A stretch of 9,808 bases of DNA from Myxococcota bacterium (GTDB lineage Bacteria > Myxococcota > Polyangia > GCA-2747355 > JAKLHH01), in assembly GCA_022710245.1 (NCBI GenBank), contig JAKLHH010000193.1:1-9808 (forward strand), given 5' to 3'. Below, one piece after another: positions 5,510-9,808 of this stretch. Made by a program: the position numbers and the translations under genes. The stretch's first letter is position 1; every line of letters begins with the position of its first letter. The notes under the pieces were generated by a model, which ran no database searches, was not told where the DNA came from, and saw only the letters and a program-made list of their open reading frames with translations.

Positions 5510-8458
5510 GTGGTGAAGCCGAACCTGCTGCTCATCGACGGTGACGCGCGCAACCTCCGGGTCCTCGAGGTGAGCCTCCGCAAGGCGGGCTACAACGTCA
5601 CCACCGCGGTCAGCGGCCTCGACGCCGTCGACAAGGTGGAGATCGCCAAGCCCGACCTCATCATCTCCGACACGCAGCTCCCCGAGCTCGACGGCTTCGC
5701 CTTCTGCGCCCGGCTCAAGCAGGATCCGAAGTGGGCCGCCATCCCGTTCATGTTCCTCACCAACCAGCGGTCGGTCGAGGACAAGATCCGCGGCCTCGAG
5801 CTGGGCGTCGAGGAGTACCTCACGAAGCCGATCTTCGTGAAGGAGATCCTGATCCGCATCAAGATGCTGCTGCAGAAGCGGCAGCGCGAGACCCTGGCCA
5901 AGAAGGACGGCCGCACCACCTTCGCGGGCAACCTCGCCGACATGGCCGTCGTCGACCTGATCCAGACCCTCGAGCTCGGCCGCAAGTCGGGCATCATCCA
6001 CTTCAACAACGAGCAGCGGCGGCAGGGGTCCATCTACTTCCGCAACGGGCAGATCATCGACGCCGAGCTGGGCCGGCTGCAGGGTGAGGGGGCCGTCTAC
6101 CGCCTCCTCGGCTGGAGCGACGGCAGCTTCGAGGTGGAGTTCAAGGTCATCCGCCGCAACGACGTCATCCAGCGCTCCAACCAGGCGCTGCTGATGGAGG
6201 GCATGCGGCGGGTCGATGAGTGGGGGCGCCTGCTCGAGCAGCTCCCCGCGCTCGACACGGTCTTCGAGGTTGACTACCGGGAGCTGGCAGAGCGGCTCGG
6301 CGAGATCCCGGACGAGGTGAACGGCATCCTCAGGCTCTTCGATGGTCGCCGCACGCTGCTGCAGGTCGTCGATGACAGCGACTTCGGCGACCTCGAGTCG
6401 CTGGAGATCATCAGCAAGCTCTTCTTCGAGGGCCTCGTCTATGACGCCGCCAAGGGGCCAGTCCGTCCCGAGTCGCTCGACGAGGCCGCGCTGCGCTCGG
6501 CGGCGAGGGGTGGACGCAAGGACACGCTGCGTGGGGTAGCACCGGCCACCGAGGCTGGCGACGCGTTCTCCAGCGCCCTCGCCGGAGCGCCGCAGGAGGC
6601 GCGGGTGCTCGTCGGCGACGTCCGCTCACCGGTGCAGGCCGCGGCGGCTGCGGTGGCGGTGCCCTCCCTCGAGCCTGCGTCCGAGCCGGCGCCGGCCGCG
6701 GCTGATCTCGACGGCACCGAGCCCATCGCGCCCGCCGAGGCCGCCGCGACAGCCGAGGCCGAGCTCGCCGCGCCGGCGGAGGCCGAGTTCGCCGTGCCGG
6801 CGACCGAGCTCGCGGCGCCCGCCCAGGCCAGGCTCGTCGCGCCCGTCGAGGAGCTCGTCGCGCCCGTCGAGGAGCTCATCCCGCGGGCCGAGGCTGAGCT
6901 CGCCGAGGCCGAGCTCGCCGCGCCGGTGCTGGAGCCCGCGAGCCCGCCGGCCCCCGCCAGCCCCGGGAACGCCACCGCGGAGCCGGAGCCCGCGTCGGTC
7001 GCCCCGGCCGCGGCGCTCGCGGAGCAGTTCGCCTTCGTGCCGGACCAGCTGACCGGCCCGCAGGCGCCCGCCGCATCATCCCGCAGCGTTTCGCAGGGGC
7101 GCGAGGACCGCACGCCCGCGTTCGCGCCAGACCAGGTCACCGGCCCGCAGCCAGTCGGACCGCTGCGGGCGGTCTCGACGGGGCCGCTGCAGCCCGCTGC
7201 CACCCTCGACCGGCTCCACGCCATCGACGACCCCGACATCACCGCGCGGATGGGGCGTGACGTCGAGGCCGCGGTGCGGGACGCCGCCTCCGGGCCGCAG
7301 GTCGCGGGCTCGATCGACGCGCCCGTGCTGGCCAGCGCCCGCGCGGCCGAGGAGGCGGAGCTCGATCGCTGGCTCGACGACGAGGCCCCGGCGGGCGGCG
7401 ACGGGAGCGCGGAGCAGCCCGACCAGCGAGGGCACGTGATCCCGTTCCCGAGCCCGGCCCGACCCGAGCGGCCCGGCGCGGCGGCGCGGCGCGACGCGAG
7501 CGTCAGCAGCGATCGCATCAACGAGGCCGCCGTGGCCTCCGCCGAGCGCGAGGGCAAGGAGGACCCGAGCGAGGCCTCGATCAACGTCCACGACGAGGAG
7601 TTCTTCGCCTCCGACTACCAGCAGGACGGCTACTCGGAGATCGGCTCGACGCGCGACCGGCGGCCGGCGCAGAAGGGCAAGTGGATCGCCCTCGGCGTGC
7701 TCGCGGTCGGCGTCGTCGGCGGCGGCATCGCCTTCTACCTGTACAAGAACAACCCCTACATGGGCGACGGGCCCGCCTACCTCCAGGTCGACAAGGTCGC
7801 CGTCGCGCAGCAGCGCGCGGCCGCGAAGAAGGTGGAGGACGCGACCGCCAAGACCAAGAAGGAGCAGCCGAAGCTCGCGGCCAGCCAGCCAGCCACGCAG
7901 CCGGCTGGCACCGGCAGCGGCACCGGCAGCGCCGTCGCGGCCGGCACCGGCAGCGGCAGCGGCGAGGCGCCAGGCAGCGGCAGCGGCGAGGCGTCGGGCA
8001 CGGGCACTGGCACTGGCGCGGGCAGCGCGGCGAAGGCGACCCCGGACGCGGGCGCGCCGAAGGTCGCCGCGAAGACCCCCGACGCGGGCGCGGCGAAGCC
8101 TGCCGGCGACTACGCCGCCCTGGTCGCCGAGGCCGAGGGCCTGACCAAGGCGAAGAAGCGGCGGCAGGCGCTCAAGGTCTGGCAGAAGGCCGTGGAGCTC
8201 AACCCCGCCGGCTGGGAGGCCTTGCAGGAGGTCGCGCTCCACTTCATGGAGGCGGGCCAGATGAAGAAGGCGCTCGACCTCGCGCGCAAGGCCGAGACCG
8301 CGAACGACAAGGCGCCCTACGCCCAGCTGGTGATCGGTGCCGCCCTCCACGAGCAGGGCAAGAAGGTCGACGCGCGCAAGGCCTACGAGTCCTTCCTCTC
8401 GCTCTGCCCGACCTGCCGCTACGTCGGCGACATCCGCGCCGCGCTGAAGTCGCTCTGA
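5510..8458 (+). CDS. membrane-anchored response regulator: receiver - PATAN (DUF4388) - disordered linker - membrane helix - TPR
   Basis: A 982-residue protein. GTG 5510 is preceded by AAGGGG; GTG 5513 is an equal alternative. Residues 4-122 are a receiver domain with phospho-acceptor Asp54, switch Thr84, Tyr103 and Lys106 (TKP). The acidic pocket reads DGD (10-12), with Gly11 where the second Asp of the usual DD pair sits. Residues about 137-212 are a PATAN/DUF4388 domain ([20 protein letters not shown], then [14 protein letters not shown]), followed by a helical region to about 312. Residues about 315-720 are an Ala/Pro/Glu-rich linker. One membrane helix (about 724-744) follows basic residues [10 protein letters not shown], so the N-terminus should be cytoplasmic and the C-terminus periplasmic. 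A Gly/Ser/Thr stretch (800-838) leads to about three TPR-like helical pairs (869-967). It has no DNA-binding output domain, so it probably acts through protein contacts. tsaD begins 3 nt after its stop. Confidence 0.93.
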   Translation: MVKPNLLLIDGDARNLRVLEVSLRKAGYNVTTAVSGLDAVDKVEIAKPDLIISDTQLPELDGFAFCARLKQDPKWAAIPFMFLTNQRSVEDKIRGLELGVEEYLTKPIFVKEILIRIKMLLQKRQRETLAKKDGRTTFAGNLADMAVVDLIQTLELGRKSGIIHFNNEQRRQGSIYFRNGQIIDAELGRLQGEGAVYRLLGWSDGSFEVEFKVIRRNDVIQRSNQALLMEGMRRVDEWGRLLEQLPALDTVFEVDYRELAERLGEIPDEVNGILRLFDGRRTLLQVVDDSDFGDLESLEIISKLFFEGLVYDAAKGPVRPESLDEAALRSAARGGRKDTLRGVAPATEAGDAFSSALAGAPQEARVLVGDVRSPVQAAAAAVAVPSLEPASEPAPAAADLDGTEPIAPAEAAATAEAELAAPAEAEFAVPATELAAPAQARLVAPVEELVAPVEELIPRAEAELAEAELAAPVLEPASPPAPASPGNATAEPEPASVAPAAALAEQFAFVPDQLTGPQAPAASSRSVSQGREDRTPAFAPDQVTGPQPVGPLRAVSTGPLQPAATLDRLHAIDDPDITARMGRDVEAAVRDAASGPQVAGSIDAPVLASARAAEEAELDRWLDDEAPAGGDGSAEQPDQRGHVIPFPSPARPERPGAAARRDASVSSDRINEAAVASAEREGKEDPSEASINVHDEEFFASDYQQDGYSEIGSTRDRRPAQKGKWIALGVLAVGVVGGGIAFYLYKNNPYMGDGPAYLQVDKVAVAQQRAAAKKVEDATAKTKKEQPKLAASQPATQPAGTGSGTGSAVAAGTGSGSGEAPGSGSGEASGTGTGTGAGSAAKATPDAGAPKVAAKTPDAGAAKPAGDYAALVAEAEGLTKAKKRRQALKVWQKAVELNPAGWEALQEVALHFMEAGQMKKALDLARKAETANDKAPYAQLVIGAALHEQGKKVDARKAYESFLSLCPTCRYVGDIRAALKSL
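6833..6874 (+). repeat. perfect 21-bp tandem duplication in the linker
   Basis: CTCGTCGCGCCCGTCGAGGAG is present at 6833-6853 and again at 6854-6874 with no differences. It doubles the heptapeptide LVAPVEE around residues 442-455 of the response regulator. It is in frame and inside a low-complexity linker. Confidence 0.9.
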
Positions 8459-8461
8459 GCT

Positions 8462-9463
8462 GTGCTGGTCCTCGGCATCGAGTCCTCGTGCGATGAGACG
8501 GCGGCCGCCGTGGTCGAGGACGGCCGCGTCATCCGCTCCAACATCATCTCCTCGCAGGTGGAGACGCATCGGCCCTACGGCGGCGTGGTCCCCGAGCTCG
8601 CCTCGCGCCAGCACCTCCGCAACGTGGTGCCCGTCATCGAGGAGGCGCTCGCCGACGCCGGCTGCGCGCTCGCGGAGCTGGACGGCCTCGCCGTGACGCG
8701 CGGACCGGGCCTCCCCGGCGCGCTCCTCGTCGGGCTGCAGGCCGCCAAGGCGCTCGCCTACGTGACCGGGCTGCCGCTCGTCGGGGTGAACCACCTCGAG
8801 GGTCACCTCTGCGCGCCGGACCTGATGAGCGGCGAGCCTCCGGCGGGACGCCACGTGGCGCTGCTCGTCTCGGGCGGCCACACCTGCCTGGTGCTGGTGG
8901 AGGGCTTCGGCAGCTACCGCCTCCTCGGCGCCTCGCGCGACGACGCGGCGGGGGAGGCCTTCGACAAGGTGGCCAAGCTCCTCGGGCTCGGCTACCCCGG
9001 CGGGCCCATCATCGAGCAGCTGGCGGCGAGCGGCGAGCCGGGCGCGATCCACTTCCCGCGCGCGCTCCCCCGACGCGACGAGCTCGACTTCTCGTTCAGC
9101 GGGCTGAAGACGGCGGTGGTGAACTTCGTGCGGGCGTCGGGCCGGCCCGAGGGCCAGGCGCTCGCCGACCTCTGCGCCAGCTTCCAGCAGGCGGTGGTCG
9201 ACGTGCTGGTGCGCAAGTCGCGCGAGGCGATCCGGCAGCGGCGGGTCACGGCGCTCGTCGCCGGCGGCGGCGTGGTGGCGAACGGAGCGGTGCGCGGCGC
9301 GCTGGCCGTGGCCGCGGCGGAGGACGGCTTCTCGCTCCACCTGCCGCCGGTGCGGCTCTGCACGGACAACGGGGCGATGATCGCGGCGGCCGGAGCGCGC
9401 CGCCTCGCGCGCGGCGAGCGTAGCGGGCTCGACCTCGCGGTCGCCCCACGGCTTCCGCTGTGA
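8462..9463 (+). CDS. tsaD: tRNA N6-adenosine threonylcarbamoyltransferase TsaD
   Basis: TsaD transfers the threonylcarbamoyl group from threonylcarbamoyl-AMP (made by TsaC) to A37 of tRNAs that read ANN codons. In bacteria it works in the cytoplasm with TsaB and TsaE. The 333 residues are full length for the family. The start MLVLGIESSCDET (1-13) is the typical ASKHA N-terminus and fixes GTG 8462 as the start. His111 and His115 in NHLEGH and Asp302 in CTDNGAM are the metal-binding residues. SGGHT (137-141), DDAAGEAFDKVAKLLGL (160-176), FSGLKT (212-217) and AGGGVVAN (267-274) are all present. The start lies 3 nt after the response-regulator stop with little visible ribosome site, suggesting translational coupling. 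rsmA overlaps its 3' end. Confidence 0.98.
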   Translation: MLVLGIESSCDETAAAVVEDGRVIRSNIISSQVETHRPYGGVVPELASRQHLRNVVPVIEEALADAGCALAELDGLAVTRGPGLPGALLVGLQAAKALAYVTGLPLVGVNHLEGHLCAPDLMSGEPPAGRHVALLVSGGHTCLVLVEGFGSYRLLGASRDDAAGEAFDKVAKLLGLGYPGGPIIEQLAASGEPGAIHFPRALPRRDELDFSFSGLKTAVVNFVRASGRPEGQALADLCASFQQAVVDVLVRKSREAIRQRRVTALVAGGGVVANGAVRGALAVAAAEDGFSLHLPPVRLCTDNGAMIAAAGARRLARGERSGLDLAVAPRLPL

Positions 9464-9808
9464 CCCGCCTCGACTCCCCTGGGGCGCTGCTGCGCCGCTA
9501 CGGGCTGCAGGCGAAGAAGAGCTGGGGGCAGTGCTTCCTGCACGACCCCTCCGTCCTCGATCGCATCGTCGCCGCGACCCAGATCGAGCCGGGCGCGACG
9601 GTGATCGAGATCGGCGCCGGGCTGGGCACGCTGACCGCGCGGCTCGCCGCGGTGGCCGGCCGGGTCGTCGCGGTCGAGCGCGACCGCGAGCTCGCCGCGG
9701 TGCTGCGCGCCGAGCTGGGCGCCGCGCCCGCCGTCGAGGTGCTGGAGGCCAACGCGCTCACCCTCGAGCTCGCGCCGCTCGGCAGCGGCCTGATCGTGGT
9801 CGGCAACC
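9460..9808 (+). CDS. rsmA: 16S rRNA (adenine1518-N6/adenine1519-N6)-dimethyltransferase RsmA (KsgA), 3' end outside window
   Basis: The first 116 residues are visible. RsmA dimethylates two adjacent adenines in helix 45 of 16S rRNA using S-adenosylmethionine, late in 30S assembly. Seen here: YGLQAKKSWGQCFLHD (14-29), the N-terminal family signature; VIEIGAGLGTLT (48-59), the SAM-binding motif I; VERD (72-75); and GN (115-116), the start of the NLPY catalytic motif, where the window ends. GTG 9460-9462 overlaps the tsaD stop in GTGA, typical of translational coupling. Two oddities: Cys25 replaces the Asn of the usual GQNFL, and Asn98 stands where the SAM-adenine-contacting Asp usually is. Codon use matches the neighbours. 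Confidence 0.93.
   Translation, partial: MTRLDSPGALLRRYGLQAKKSWGQCFLHDPSVLDRIVAATQIEPGATVIEIGAGLGTLTARLAAVAGRVVAVERDRELAAVLRAELGAAPAVEVLEANALTLELAPLGSGLIVVGN

Noticed and set aside
6439..7584. Ser/Ala-rich open frame on the - strand
   Set aside because: It is complementary to the Ala/Glu/Pro linker of the response regulator. Its low complexity is inherited from the linker, and it has no ribosome site or domain.
7076..9340. Long open frame on the - strand (754 codons) opposite tsaD and the response regulator
   Set aside because: It is antisense to a certain tsaD and to the TPR region, and is compositionally biased with Arg/His/Leu/Glu strings and no family signature.

Overview
The window is GC-rich, roughly 70% by eye, with strong third-position GC bias. 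Its proteins have myxobacterial habits: a sigma-54 enhancer-binding protein, a response regulator with a PATAN (DUF4388) domain and TPRs, a zinc-ribbon membrane protein with a long Ala/Pro linker, and lipoproteins. I infer Myxococcota or a related former deltaproteobacterium. Nothing in the sequence fixes the genus. I see no tRNA, rRNA, CRISPR array or insertion sequence.

Layout. At 1-696 (+) is the 3' end of a beta-propeller (PQQ-like) protein with an extra C-terminal domain. It converges on a small lipoprotein gene at 726-1313 (-), and a stem-loop sits between the two stop codons. Upstream of the lipoprotein on the same strand is a sigma-54 activator with an N-terminal PocR-like sensor (1448-3058, -). 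It has its own promoter with a perfect TTGACA. A non-coding island at 3059-3329 follows. Its part at 3201-3302 is only about 49% GC and carries two perfect DnaA boxes in tandem plus a third near-match inside a hairpin. Next is a 616-residue zinc-ribbon multi-pass membrane protein (3330-5180, -), whose linker holds two in-frame tandem repeats and eight copies of a short Thr-x-aromatic/Leu-Ala/Gly motif.

A 329-bp divergent intergenic region (5181-5509) carries a promoter for each direction, an operator-like palindrome, and three related inverted repeats in the leader of the rightward transcript. Rightward genes are a 982-residue membrane-anchored response regulator (receiver, PATAN domain, disordered linker, one membrane helix, TPRs), then tsaD 3 nt later, then rsmA overlapping tsaD by 4 nt and running off the window. 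The last three look translationally coupled, joining a signalling protein to two RNA-modification enzymes (t6A37 of tRNA; m6,2A in 16S rRNA).

How the parts may work together (inference). The divergent pair are both large inner-membrane proteins with a cytoplasmic N-terminal module, a long disordered linker with repeated short motifs, and a membrane part. They share one regulatory region and may belong to one signalling assembly. The best candidates for something undescribed are the Thr-motif array, the DnaA-box island beside the sigma-54 regulator, and the hairpin series in the response-regulator leader. No gene in the window gives a direct biochemical output for this signalling set.
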